A stretch of DNA of 64,000 nucleotides from Sinonovacula constricta (lineage: Eukaryota > Mollusca > Bivalvia > Cardiida > Solecurtidae): the NCBI GenBank assembly GCA_007844125.1, contig CM017564.1:18859639-18923638 (forward strand), read 5' to 3'. Made by a program: the position numbers and the translations under genes. Positions 22,511 to 33,249 of this stretch are shown here, piece after piece. Under the pieces are notes generated by a model. The model was given only the letters and a program-made list of their open reading frames with translations. It did not search any database and was not told the DNA's origin. How positions within the stretch are numbered: the stretch's first letter is position 1; each line of letters opens with the position of its first letter.

Positions 22511-24616
22511 ATGAACGTGGTGTGTGAAAAATTTAAAATTGAACGTTTGGAACCATTTCAGGACAACACCTTGAAAGCTCTTTTGAAAGGGCGCGATGTG
22601 TATTTGTCAGTAAAAACTGGGAGCGGGAAAAGCTTGTGTTATCAAGCGTTTAGCTCACTTTGGAGATCGGAAAACAACGGAATTTGTCAGATAGTGACAG
22701 TCACTCCTTTAGTCTCAATTATGAAAGAACAATGTGACTTTTTGATAAATTTGGGATTTACAGCAAGTTACATCGGCAAAGATGACCAGGAAAATTCAGG
22801 AATATTAGCTGGACAGTACGAGTTCGTGTTCACCTCTCCAGAAAGCCTCCTTGGTGTACCAATGTGGAGAGAAATGCTGTCCAATGAAACAACCAGACTT
22901 CTGGTCGTAGACGAAGCCCACACAGTTTTACACTGGTAATTATTAATTTGCACAAAGTACTTGGCAGTGATATCATTTTATTTGTATTCTATGTTTAAAA
23001 GATAATTCACTGTGATCAGTGTCATAGGGTATCTGTTGATGTAGCTAAAACAACTTCGGCTTACATGTTTATGCAGTCATGAGTCTGTTAGGACATGTAG
23101 TCTACCCTGATTCATGAAATTTTTATCATTATATTGCATTCTGGCTAGTGTAAACACACGGGTGTCTGTCAAAACTATGATGAGCGCCAGGTCAATTTAA
23201 ATAGGGACAGGATAGTTGTGTAAGTCAAAATTACCATCGATGCTTATCTTATTTTATAACTACCTCCTGAGTTATCTCAAGGACGGACATCCATGCCATA
23301 TTCATTGTGAAAGAGTCAAAGACACCTTTAAAATACCTGAAATTTGTTCATTAAAATGATAACATAAATGATTTATAACATAACTATTGACTGCATACTT
23401 TCATCAAGATTATTCTTTGCAGTAATGAACAGTAAATTATTATTTTTTTATAAAACGGTATAATTAAAAAAAATCTAAGCCAAAATAATTTATATGCAAA
23501 TGACCGCTTTGTATCAATTTCTTCCAAATTATGCTTCAAGAAAGAACTAAAAATTTAAATTTGTTTAAAAATTACTTATTGTCAACATTTATGGAGTTTA
23601 TGCACATGTATATTTTAAGTTATGATGATTTGAACTATTTTCGTACTGCTGAGCCATAACTTTACTTCAAATAAACTGTTTTATAGAATTTTATCAGTTA
23701 CATTGCTCTATAAATTATTGTCACATTTTTCAGGGGCGAGTCAGATGGAGATGAGGGCCCATTTCGGTCGTGGTATGGGAAACTGGGCGAGACAAGGTCA
23801 TTGGTGTCCTGTCCACTGTTGGTAATCACAGCAACGGCAAACTTATCAGCAAGACGAAAGATGAAAAAGAAGTTTTGTATGAACGACTGCCTTGAAATTA
23901 TTGACAGTCCAGATCGCTCCAACATAAAACTTTTTGTACACAAATATAAAAGCACACTTCCACTAAGTGAGCTTCTTGGCTTCATCCTGAATTCTGTTCA
24001 AACAAAGAAGAACAAGTGTGAACGCTGTATAATTTTTTGTCCTTCAATAAAGCTGTGTAGTGATGTTTACACAATGTTTCGGCTTGAACTTAAAGACGAC
24101 ATTAAATTTGTGCAAATGTTCCATTCAATGACTGTTGTTGGTGTAAAAGAAGAAGTTCGGGCAGATATGAACTTGTCATCTGGAAAAATTAGAGTGCTTG
24201 TAGCAACCAGTGCTGCAGGCATGGGAGTCAACTTTGCTGGTGTCAACAGTATCATCCATGTTGGACCACCGAAAGATATGGACAGTTTTGTTCAGCAGTT
24301 TGGTCGCTCTGGGCGTGATGGCTCACAAGCCATGTCACTTTTATTGTACAGTAGCAAACAATGTAAAAAACTTGATGAAGATATGACTTCTTATATATCT
24401 AGTGATACATGTAGAAGAAAATTGCTGCTGAGTTCATACAATGCTGAACCTCCAAAGTTGTGCAAACATATGTGTTGTGACATTTGTACAAAGACATGCT
24501 CGTGTGAAGATTGCTCCAAGTTTAACCATCCATTTTTTGAATATGCCATTCCATGTTATGAGTCTCAGTCGTCGTCTGATTCTGATATTTGTGATTTTGA
24601 TGATGACATGATATAG
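22511..24616 (+). CDS. RecQ-like ATP-dependent DNA helicase, 2 exons
   Basis: Exons 22511-22935 and 23734-24616 join as CACTG|GGGCGAG, giving about 435 residues. Helicase superfamily 2 motifs are in order: Q-motif-like FKIERLEPFQ; Walker A KTGSGKSLCYQ; motif Ia TVTPLVSIMKEQ; SPESLLG; DEAH box VVDEAHTVLHWG; motif III ITATAN; motif IV IIFCPSIK; motif V VATSAAGMGVNFAGV; motif VI QQFGRSGRDG. A RecQ-type zinc-binding cluster (CKHMCCDICTKTCSCEDC) follows, then an acidic tail. No HRDC domain; shorter than cellular RecQ proteins (usually 600 or more), so it looks like a mobile-element helicase. The ATG at 22489 (MAASI) matches the start of the second RecQ copy but is out of frame here; 22511 is the first in-frame ATG. 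Otherwise intact. It shares a short promoter with the Ulp1/PHD gene. Confidence 0.88.
22936..23733 (+). other. RecQ-like intron
   Basis: 798-bp AT-rich intron with donor G|GTAATT at 22936 and acceptor TTTTTCAG ending at 23733. Nothing else seen in it. Confidence 0.8.
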
Positions 24617-25198
24617 TTTCATTAAAATATAAAGAGCTAATATTTTATTATTGTTTGTTCCCTTTCGACAGAGTATTTCATGTACTGCCAAAACATAAAT
24701 ATTTGTGAAACATTAATTTGTATGAATTTAATGGGTATATCATTCCACTTATATTTAAGATCCAAAGGAATAAATTTTATTGACATTCCTTTTGTCTTAC
24801 AAAATGCACATTCCATTAATTTATAAACCAACAAAATGGATGTAAGCAAAAAACACAAATATTTATGTTTACAGTGTATGTAATTGGAATAAAATGGCAG
24901 TGGGTCAATAAGCATCTTTGGAATGCCATTGGTGGTTTCTGGACAACTTAAGCTGTGCCTCAAATCAAACATTCTGACGATAATATGATCAACAATGAAG
25001 TATGACTTGAAGCCGGTTATAATATTGTTTATACAAATTTATTTTGAAACTTATTCCTGTAACTAGCTCTTCCATGGAATAAATTTATTGAATTTGCTGT
25101 ACATTAACAATAATCTACATTAACAACTTTCAGGGTATACAAGTATCCATATATGATCATTTAACTGTAACAGCTTAACATGACATGACATAACAAAT
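24617..25198. other. Convergent 3' flanks, no gene
   Basis: AT-rich spacer between the RecQ stop (24614-24616) and the stop of the minus-strand DUF6589-like exon. Frames here are short and domain-free. Confidence 0.6.
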
Positions 25199-26219
25199 TC
25201 ATAAATACAGATTAGCAATCATTTTCTGTTTTTTTTTTATCCATTCATGCAGACTGACAGCATTGATTTTCTGGAGAGGGTCCTTGAAGTTTTTGAAGGA
25301 CTTCCATTCCATGTCCTCTACAGATCCTTGATTTCTCAAACATTTCGCCATAATCATTATGTCTTTTGATTTGTCAACTGGCGGTCGACTGCGCTTTGAC
25401 TTCACACTTTTTGTTTCTTTTATGAGATTGTCAGACATATCGTTGATGACCTGGGTTGTCATGCACACTCTTTTTGCAGATTCAAATGATTTGTTTACAC
25501 CTTGAGTGTTCAAACTAGCTTTGATTTGCTTGACCTGCAATTCAACACCATTGTCATTTGGAATATTTGATGATATTCCACCTTTCAAGTTAATGCACAT
25601 ATTCCATTTGTATTCAAAACTACGTTCAATGCCCAAAATAGATATGCAGTAGGAAATCATACGCCATAGCCATAATTTATATTTGGTATGTCCCAAAGAA
25701 GAGTCTATGAGCCACTCAAAATATGCATTCCTTACAATTCTGTCCCCATCACCCATTTTGTATGCATTGCATGTGTCTCTGTAAATAAGCGACAAAAACA
25801 GGAACTTGCTAACAGGACTACATTGAGTGGACTCTTCCGGACTACTGTCACTGTGGAACTTCCACTTATGTGTCTTAGTTAGATGTTTTCTTAACCAGGT
25901 GTCTACTTTATAAGTCTTGTTGCACTGTGGACAGTGGTAAATGTCTCCCATTTTCAACTGTTGTACTTGCTGATCCTCTGTGTTTAGACCTAGAAGATCT
26001 TGGTGAAGTTTTTCAAGAGCTTCATCACCATTCACCTGTAGGTTCTCAAGTATTTTTGCTGAAACACTGTCTACCCATTGAACTTTTTGCTCATTGGTCA
26101 GCAGAGACAATGGCGGCATGCCGTGTGGTTTGCTCTCAAGGTCCTCCATATCCATCATGTCGAGAAATGCGGACAAAATGTAGGCATCTGTCACATCCTC
26201 AATGAAGAGGGCATGAGGC
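25199..26219 (-). CDS. C2H2 finger plus DUF6589-like protein, last exon
   Basis: An intact terminal exon follows a TTTTCTTTCAG acceptor near 26220; its first residues read PHALFIEDVTDAYILSAF. A single C2H2 finger (YHCPQCNKTYKVDTWLRKH, then LTKTH) is followed by GDGDRIVRNAYFEWLIDSSL, a Trp-rich helix (KYKLWLWRMISYCISIL), NLKGGISSNIPNDNGVELQV and a basic stretch (KSVKSKRSRPPVDK). The GD-R-[IL]-x-W-x6-7-F/L pattern and the N-x-P-x-D-x2-x-E motif fit the DUF6589 family, found in repetitive, transposon-like proteins of animals and fungi. This assignment is from memory and is moderately sure. Function unknown. Upstream exons are not found; a chimeric transposon copy starts about 420 bp upstream. 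It converges on the RecQ-like gene and may belong to the same element. Confidence 0.6.
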
Positions 26220-26640
26220 CTGAAAGAAAATAGTTTTGTAAACTATCATTTCTCTAAATATGGCAACCAATAAAGAAGCAATAAATAACCAATTGAACTA
26301 CATCAATCATAAACCAGCCTTATGGCTTTTGTGACCAGTGCAGTCCCAAATAAGGCCATGCCAAATCGGAATTCTGTTAAGCGTCCGCGTGCGCGTAGGT
26401 TTTAGAGACCTCAATCCAATAAAAAAACAAATGTGTTGGAGAAATTTTCTTAAATAATTCCGATGTTCCGGGATTCAGAAAAACATAACTACATGTATAC
26501 TATAATTAAAAACTATAAACATTCATGTACTACCAAGTACTTATTTATGTGAAAACTAGCTAGGATGGACATGTTGACATTACATATACTTACGTTTATT
26601 GATATTTTGCAACATAGATCTCCAACGTCTCAAGTGTGCC
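26220..26640. other. No exon recognised
   Basis: Upstream of the DUF6589-like exon. It should hold an upstream exon or intron of that gene, but I find no frame with good splice sites. Confidence 0.4.
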
Positions 26641-26770
26641 ACTGGGAGGCATCGGCCTAGAATGGTTGAAACTTGTGTTGGTGCTATCTGAAAGCGAAAT
26701 GCAAGATCCTTGTTTGTCAAATTAGGTCCAAGTTTCATTAACACTACTTTCAGTGAAAAAACTGAAATGT
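26641..26770 (-). pseudogene. IS5-like transposase HTH fragment, copy 2
   Basis: Carries the same helix-turn-helix segment as copy 1 (KVVLMKLGPNLTNKDLAF, QIAPTQVSTILGRCLP). Similarity to copy 1 stops at CACTGGGAGGC (26640), so the DDE core is absent and the element is truncated on this side. Continuous with the piggyBac-like remnant at 26887. Confidence 0.8.
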
Positions 26771-26886
26771 CAATCAAGATATTTTTCTCCAACTTCTTAT
26801 TATACAAGTTACTTGCTTTCTGTCACCTGTGTTTTAGTTTCTTTCTTTTACAGTACATTTCCAACTAATATGGTATACAACAATTA

Positions 26887-27541
26887 CTATAGAGCTTCTC
26901 TAGCTCTTTTGAACTCCTTGTATGTGTGGAAGAGCTCAAAGCATGGCACAACACAAAGTGCAGTGTCACAGTCTCCACAGTAGAACGATGTTTGTTTGCG
27001 TTTCCTTGGTACCATAGAGGCACAAACTTTGCAGTCTGGCTTGTACTTTTTGTTATCGTATTGCTTGATGAAATGCCTCTCCTTTAGGCGCACATACTCG
27101 TTCGGAACTGCTCTAGAACTCTTTGAACTCGTGACCTTCAAGTAAACCATCTATCACTGCCTTACGAAACGGGTCCCATCACTTTGTCATTTTGTCCACA
27201 CTGTTGTTTGTAGATGATGTAACCATTTACAAGTGCCGTTTCTACAATATTGTGAAATAAAGGTTGATACCACTTTTGACACTTATGTGGATATGCGTAG
27301 GTTCCCATCAGCTGGTCATGAAGATCGACTCCTGCCATATGTTCATTATATCGTTCTGCCATCACAGGCTTTTCAACAGTTCTTGTACCTCCTGGTGCAT
27401 TACGACTTCGAATGGTTTTGTCTACTGTGTAGTTCGTATCAACAGTGCTAAAAAATGTCACTCTTTTAGTGTCATGCCATGCGCATGCTGTCAAGTCTCC
27501 TGCCCTGTAGAACACCGGGTCATCTCCTTTACGGAGTGCTA
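26887..27541 (-). pseudogene. piggyBac transposase C-terminal remnant, copy 2
   Basis: Almost identical to 6608-7281 (AWHDTKRVTFFSTVDTN, RYNEHMAGVDLHDQL, KWYQPLFHNIVETALV). The Cys-rich tail is better preserved here: KPDCKVCASMVPRKRK, FYCGDCDTALCVVPCF, FHTYKEF, which is the typical piggyBac C-terminal zinc-binding domain. The stop and frame change after VMGPVS match copy 1. Catalytic N-terminal part missing. Confidence 0.85.
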
Positions 27542-27748
27542 ATGCATGGGGAGATTTTTACGACCGACACCGCCCATGTAACAGTGTAGTAATTATGAAT
27601 AAGAAAAATGACAGGGCGCTATAAACATTGCATCTCTCAACATGTCAGAAATGGTTTCTTTGTAACAATAGTATCAGCGCATGTAATTACTATTTGTTTC
27701 GTTCAAAAATATCAGCGCAGGTTATCTCGGAAATGAAACATATCAGCG
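27542..27748. mobile_element. Shared element-end block (copy 2), extended
   Basis: 27542-27611 is the three-copy block. The following bases to 27748, with repeated ATCAGCGCA(T/G)G motifs, match 45860-45998 but not copy 1. This probably marks the outer end of the IS5-like element. Confidence 0.65.
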
Positions 27749-28787
27749 CATGCTATTAGTTTTCTAAACATAAACCTCTTTTCGGCAGCTACGAATATTA
27801 ATTGCTCGCCAAATAATTCATAATTAACGGCGAGGGTAAATAAGTCCAAATAAGTAAGAATATTAATCAACATCTTCAAAACCGCGAGCAGTGAAGTCAA
27901 CCGGCTCAGCGACTATTCGACCCATAGTTATAGGTATGTTGAAAAAAAAATCAAACACAAAAAATAGGATTGAAAGTGTATTTATTAGATAGAGCATCAG
28001 AATACCTTTCATTTGATACCAAGATCACCTTCCTAGGTGGTTTATTAAGGAAGTTACAGCAATTTGAGGATCCGAAAAAATGCATTTTCACTTCTATTGT
28101 TTTACCATTAAGTAGGTATGTTGCAAAAAAAATAGATATCCTTGGATAATTTTGAAACAAGCATCATTAAAAAGAGCTAGAAGAGAGCTTTCCAAAAATA
28201 CCAAGATCACTATTTTGTGCCAAACAGAAGAGGAGTTATCCCAAATTTAGTTTACCTAATTCGGCCCAATTAGCGTCCAAACAATTAACACAAAAACAAT
28301 AGGTAAGTCCACTTCATTTGTGACCCGTTTCTGGGTGTGGGTAAATTGCCCATAAGTTGCTTAATTTTTGGCCAATATCTATAAATTTGGTATCACTGGA
28401 AAGCTTATTCAAATGCCAAGATGGATAAAGTAGCCTGAAATGGAAATTATTAATTAATTTTCAGAAAATCATAATATAAAGGGTGATCTAAAAAACACAA
28501 GTAAAACGGGTAAGTGATGTGGAGGGTATATCTAGTTTAGTTCCTAAAATTCTGAAAGTTATCATTTTTATCAATCAGTGTTGATATGATTGAAATAATT
28601 GTAAAATACACACCTTTCATATGTATAATCCACTTTCAGCAGTAGTCCTATTCATAATAATGAATTAAAAATGTTAGTTCAGATGATACAGAATCCTTAT
28701 ACTAATAAATCCCAAAAATGAATTGATGAAGTCTTTAAAAAATACCACAGTTTTAAATGCAATTTTAAAATAGTGTCAAGTCCTAGG
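27749..28787. other. No gene seen; 3' flank of the 1003-codon gene
   Basis: AT-rich. Two related blocks (TAGGTATGTTGAAAAAAAAAT near 27931 and TAGGTATGTTGCAAAAAAAAT near 28113) suggest a small internal repeat. No coding frame supported. Confidence 0.5.
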
Positions 28788-31700
28788 CTAACAAAACATC
28801 AAGTCTCCATTGATGAGATCTGCCCCAAGCTCATATTTGGTCATGGGCGTGTCCTCACTATCCTCATCGTAGGTTTCCTCATCTGGCAACCAGTACGCCA
28901 CAATGTAACAAATGGCCCCATTGACTTTCTTTTCCTTCTCAATTTTCCCTGAATATTGGGTCTTAGCTTTGTTGTCAGAGTCATACCATGTGTGCATGAT
29001 CTGCTTGCCCACAGCTTTGCCATCGAGAAGACACTCCAAATCCTGCCTTGTGATGTCATCCAACTCTGGGAAGACAGATTTGACGTCCCTGGGGTTTTTC
29101 AGAATCTTCAGTCTCTTTTCGACATTTTTTCGTTCACGCTCAACCTTTTGCTGATACTTAACAGCTGCTCTCAAGGACAGTTCTTTCTGAATTTCTTCCT
29201 TTTTTTTTCTGTTGGCAATCCTCTTTTTTCCAGCCCTGCGCACAGCCCAAGTTACAATTCTCTCCTGCTGATCCTGGTAAAGACCCTTCAAGTAGGGGAC
29301 AACTCGGTTTTTCTTAGCCCTCATTTTAGCTCTGAGAAAATCCATGGATGCATTCTTTGAGCGTTGCTTCGCAGCCCCAAACATGCCCATTATTTCCTCT
29401 GCATCGATGTTGTGGAGTCTTGCCGTGGCTGTCTCTTCCTCTAATGTTGTTGTTATTGACATGTCAAAGTATCGTTTGTACTGTCGTTCGAGGACAACCA
29501 CAACAGCCTCTAAACAGGCTTTCAGGATCTCCTTCAAGTTTTCCTTACATCCATCTAGTTGTTGCTGCCTGAGTTTTACTAGGGTCTGATCAGATAGGTT
29601 TAGTGGCCGCCCAAAGAAATCAGAATCTTGTGTAAGTAAAGAAAGTGGATCATCTACTGCCTGCTTTAGTCTAGAAACAACCTCCTTCACTACCCTAATT
29701 CCTTGTACATGACTTATTTCACTGTTTGCTGATGAATAGAATGTTTGCATCCATGGTCCACTAACTAATTTTCCAATGAGTCCCAGTGCTTGCATCTCCA
29801 GGATTGCTGTTGGATTTTCAAAGTCTTTCCGGATACTAGATTGCAGGCCCCCACATGATACTGTGCCTTGAGTGAAAAACTTCAGAAATTTTGAATGGTG
29901 TTCTATGAGTTTTCCACAAATGTGGAAAAGTACATGGAGACGATTTCCACGGTAACGCGGTATGAGTCCTTTAGGCAAGTGTTCATTGTGAAGAAATGTT
30001 TTAAACCCCTTTGGGTCACCCTTTCCGTCCTTATAGCGAAACTTATTTATTTGTAACACCAAGTTGCCTGCAAAACAGTCCTTTCCATAAAGGTGCCCTG
30101 TGCTTATCTCTAGGTTTTTTAGAGCTGATTTACAGGATGTTGAAATCGTATCAAGGGGGTGCAGGTGGCAATTTAATTCATTCAATGATTTACCCCATGT
30201 CTGATTGATCTTTTCTATTGTAGCATGGTTAACAGCCACCCTATCAGTCATGGAATTTGATATGTTACGAATGATAGTTGATCTGGAATGTTGATATTCC
30301 TCACCATGAAATTCCGAATATGTGTCAGCAAGATTGTCAACACAGCTTGTAACATGATCGTGATAATCCACAGCTGTTCCACCAGGCAGTTCCTCTACAT
30401 CAATGACTTCACATTCATTTTTTGAAGTAAGATGGACAGAATTGATGTGTGTCCCCTCCTGGGTTGTAGCATCAAAGCCAACAGTCAAATTTGGAGTTTT
30501 CATAGCAAGTTCAGCTGCTTTCAAATCTGCTATAACGTCGAGCTCCCGGGCCATTTGTTCCACAGCTGTTCTCTGTGGTATTTTCATTAGTTTTTGTCCC
30601 GTGCTTTGCGCATGATCCTCTATCAAGGCCGGAATGTTTTTTGTTGGAACCTGATTCACCAGGGCATTATAGACAAGCATCCGTGTCTCTACACTGTAAG
30701 TTTTACCATCTTTCTTAGTAGCCTTGGGGATATTTTGTGCAGCCTGTAATTCCGCCAAACTCTCCTCTAGTTCGAGAATTCTATTTTCCAAATTTCTAAT
30801 AAATTCATCCTTAACAGAAAGTTCATTCTTTAATTTTGTGTACTCCTCCAAGGACACTGCAGCCTTGTTCTTTGCCTTTTGTCTCTTTTTTTGGTTTAAC
30901 TTTTTCAGACGATTGTGATTCCTTTTCAGTTGGGAGAAAGCAGGACTCTCCATAGTCTTGGGTTGACACTTACTTGTCCCAAGCTTTGCGTCGCACAGCT
31001 GCTTCTTTAAAAGTCTAATGGTGGCGTCTTTCACTTTCATAGAGTTTCTCTTACGAATAACATCCTGATTGAGATACCTGATCTGAGAGACTCTTACAAC
31101 GTCAACCTTATCCTTGAGGTTTCTTATCTGTTTTTGATACTTTTTCTTTTCAGAAGTCCTCATTTTTGACACAAAGTCAATTCGTTTTTTCATCTTGGTC
31201 TTGGTAGGGGTAAGCAAACCAATACCACGCTTGTATGGTGTGGGAGTAGCAGCGCCACTATTGGATTCACTAATCACACTAACAGAAGGACTTGAATTCA
31301 AAGGGTGAGGATCTAGACAACCAGACATTTGAGAAGAACCTGGCTCGGGATTGTTGTCACCGAGTATGTCAGAAGGACCTGGAATTCCTATTTCTGAGCT
31401 TTCATTGTGATGTTCAGAAACTGGTTCTTTATCCTGACTGAATTCAGTTAAAACCACAGAATCAGCAACAGTAGGCAATGACAATGTATTATTCTTTCTG
31501 AACGGCGCACTACAAAAGTCAACATATCGCTCCATTTCTTTTGTACGACCAAGGTTTTGGAACTTCGTAAACTTCTTGTTTATCAAAGACAGATCGTTCG
31601 ATAAAACACTCCACGACTCTCCAAGAATCCCTTGCAGTACGCGAATAGTCTTGGGGCTGGACTTTTCATTCTCCAAATACACGTAAAGTAAATGTCCAAC

Positions 31701-31799
31701 ACACGGTACTCGACTGGGAACATCAGCATAATGTTCTTGTAAATATTGTCTTGCAACACCAGTCTTTGCCGGAGGAGGCACTGATCGTTTTTTCTTCAT
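28788..31799 (-). CDS. Intact 1003-residue putative RNase-H-fold transposase, Tudor-like tail
   Basis: One uninterrupted coding exon. Residues ~1-100 are an unrecognised N-terminal region and ~100-205 a Ser/Pro-rich linker. ~205-350 is strongly basic and coiled-coil (KKKYQKQIRNLKDKV, LEEYTKLKNELSVK). ~370-740 is a globular core: LTVGFDATTQEGTH (Asp), ELPGGTAVDYHDH, ISNSMTDRVAVNH (second Asp), LNELNCHLHPLDT (C-H-H), then helices with several Glu (QTFYSSANSEISHVQG). This order resembles DDE/RNase-H transposases with an inserted zinc site. ~840-925 is Lys/Arg-rich helix, and ~935-1003 a Tudor-like barrel with Y-[EQ]-L-x-x-D-L-[IL]-x-G-D-L at its end. I cannot name the family; IS3EU-like is a guess. 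The start is the first ATG after a TTTCAG acceptor (31810); a 5' exon is at 32455-32544. A related C-terminal fragment is at 33250-33660. Confidence 0.75.
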   Translation of the reverse strand: MKKKRSVPPPAKTGVARQYLQEHYADVPSRVPCVGHLLYVYLENEKSSPKTIRVLQGILGESWSVLSNDLSLINKKFTKFQNLGRTKEMERYVDFCSAPFRKNNTLSLPTVADSVVLTEFSQDKEPVSEHHNESSEIGIPGPSDILGDNNPEPGSSQMSGCLDPHPLNSSPSVSVISESNSGAATPTPYKRGIGLLTPTKTKMKKRIDFVSKMRTSEKKKYQKQIRNLKDKVDVVRVSQIRYLNQDVIRKRNSMKVKDATIRLLKKQLCDAKLGTSKCQPKTMESPAFSQLKRNHNRLKKLNQKKRQKAKNKAAVSLEEYTKLKNELSVKDEFIRNLENRILELEESLAELQAAQNIPKATKKDGKTYSVETRMLVYNALVNQVPTKNIPALIEDHAQSTGQKLMKIPQRTAVEQMARELDVIADLKAAELAMKTPNLTVGFDATTQEGTHINSVHLTSKNECEVIDVEELPGGTAVDYHDHVTSCVDNLADTYSEFHGEEYQHSRSTIIRNISNSMTDRVAVNHATIEKINQTWGKSLNELNCHLHPLDTISTSCKSALKNLEISTGHLYGKDCFAGNLVLQINKFRYKDGKGDPKGFKTFLHNEHLPKGLIPRYRGNRLHVLFHICGKLIEHHSKFLKFFTQGTVSCGGLQSSIRKDFENPTAILEMQALGLIGKLVSGPWMQTFYSSANSEISHVQGIRVVKEVVSRLKQAVDDPLSLLTQDSDFFGRPLNLSDQTLVKLRQQQLDGCKENLKEILKACLEAVVVVLERQYKRYFDMSITTTLEEETATARLHNIDAEEIMGMFGAAKQRSKNASMDFLRAKMRAKKNRVVPYLKGLYQDQQERIVTWAVRRAGKKRIANRKKKEEIQKELSLRAAVKYQQKVERERKNVEKRLKILKNPRDVKSVFPELDDITRQDLECLLDGKAVGKQIMHTWYDSDNKAKTQYSGKIEKEKKVNGAICYIVAYWLPDEETYDEDSEDTPMTKYELGADLINGDLMFC

Positions 31800-32454
31800 A
31801 GTTATGCACCTGAAATAAGAAAAATGTTAAATATTTTTTTTTAGGAAAAAATTAAGTCAACTTATTAGTACTGCTCATCCAGCAAAATTAAAAAAATATG
31901 AGGGCTGAAACAATTTCATTGATAACAATTTACTTAAAAATATATTGTTCATAATTCAAAGGAAAATTGGATAAAAGTTGCAGAAAATGCAAGAAATGAC
32001 ACATATAAATAAAAGCACATGTCATTTGTTTTGTAAACAAAGAGAAACAGCCAATCAGAAGGCAGTATCCGGGTCACGTGACCAAGGCTCGTCAGCCAGT
32101 ACACAGTTTTGCTTGTAAACATCGCTTCAAAATCCTAAATCATCGGAGTAGTAAAAGCATCTAATTCTGTAATTTATCATTTGTTAAATAAAAAAGACCT
32201 TAATAAACACTTGTACAAGTACTTGATATCAGTAAAAAGTGGTTTACATGTCAAAAATCCTTCCTGAAGATCACTCATATAGGGATTGTCAACAGCACAT
32301 ATTGGCAATGCATAGAGCAGATGTATGAGAATGTACGACTGGCTGAACGAAAAAAGAGGACTGCTGATCGATCAATTTCCACCAAATTAAGTGGAAATAC
32401 AGTCAAATATCTAAGGAATGTTATTATCATAATTTGAAAAAAAATTTTACTCAC

Positions 32455-32544
32455 CTTCTATGATTTGAATGATGGTTTTGATGACAAAAATTTAGCAGAA
32501 AATCGTCATAGAATTTCAGACTGAAAAACGAAGCGAACGGCCAT
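32455..32544 (-). other. Likely 5'-UTR exon of the 1003-codon gene, with short uORF
   Basis: On the minus strand, ATGGCCGTTCGC at 32544 opens a 12-codon frame ended by TGA. The exon ends in a strong donor, AGAAG|GTGAGTAA, at 32455. The 645-bp intron ends at TTTCAG before 31809. The uORF means translation of the main frame needs reinitiation or leaky scanning, or transcription starts inside this exon. Inference from splice signals only. Confidence 0.5.
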
Positions 32545-32560
32545 TTTGGATCACAGGTAA

Positions 32561-33249
32561 ACATGTGAGTGTGTGTACTACGTCATCGAATCAAGTGCTG
32601 TGCAAAAACGTGACGATTTTAGCACAAACGGCGAAAAACATGATGCCCTCTCAAGAGACCTCTTTGAAGAACAGTCAAATCGAAAACGAGGCTGGCTGCC
32701 ACAATGGATTATGCCTGAAAATGGGAATACCAACATACCTACATTAAGCAAAGACAAAAGCTGTGATCAGAAAATGGGATTTCATATAGTAAAATAGCTG
32801 TAACTTCTTTCAAAATGATGATAAGAGGATGAAATCTTCAGGACTTGTAGAGTGTGGTATGTAGAATAGGAATAAGTAACACATATATTCAACAGACCAG
32901 TAATTTCTATTTAATTAATTAGTTAATTAATGAGTTAATCAAAGCATATGTAACGGCCTCCTGAGCGATGATAATGTAACAAAGCCTTTAGAGCTATGCT
33001 ACTATTGCTATGCTTTATAATCAGTTGAATAGATCCCCATTATTAACCAATTAATTAGTAAATTAACTAGTTGATTGATTAATTAATTATCAATTGATAT
33101 CTTTCGAATCATACTAATTATTCAAACAAGGGCTTGTCATGATTACAAGGAGAATAGGAATAAAATGTCTACTCTTGTCTGTTTAATTGATACACTAATT
33201 TAATTGATTAATTAATCTTTAGTTCATCAATTAATAAAGTACCACTTCT
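32561..33249. other. No gene; TTAATTAA-rich tract
   Basis: 32900-33240 is unusually rich in AATTAATTAA palindromic words, including TTAATTAATTAGTTAATTAA near 32911. No coding frame with support. Confidence 0.6.

Noticed and set aside
24637..24972. 111-codon minus-strand frame between RecQ and the DUF6589-like exon
   Set aside because: AT-rich, no domain, lies in the shared 3' flank; likely chance.
32072..32083. GGTCACGTGACC palindrome as a regulatory E-box
   Set aside because: Perfect and CLEAR/USF-like, but a single site inside an intron; a 12-mer palindrome alone is not enough.
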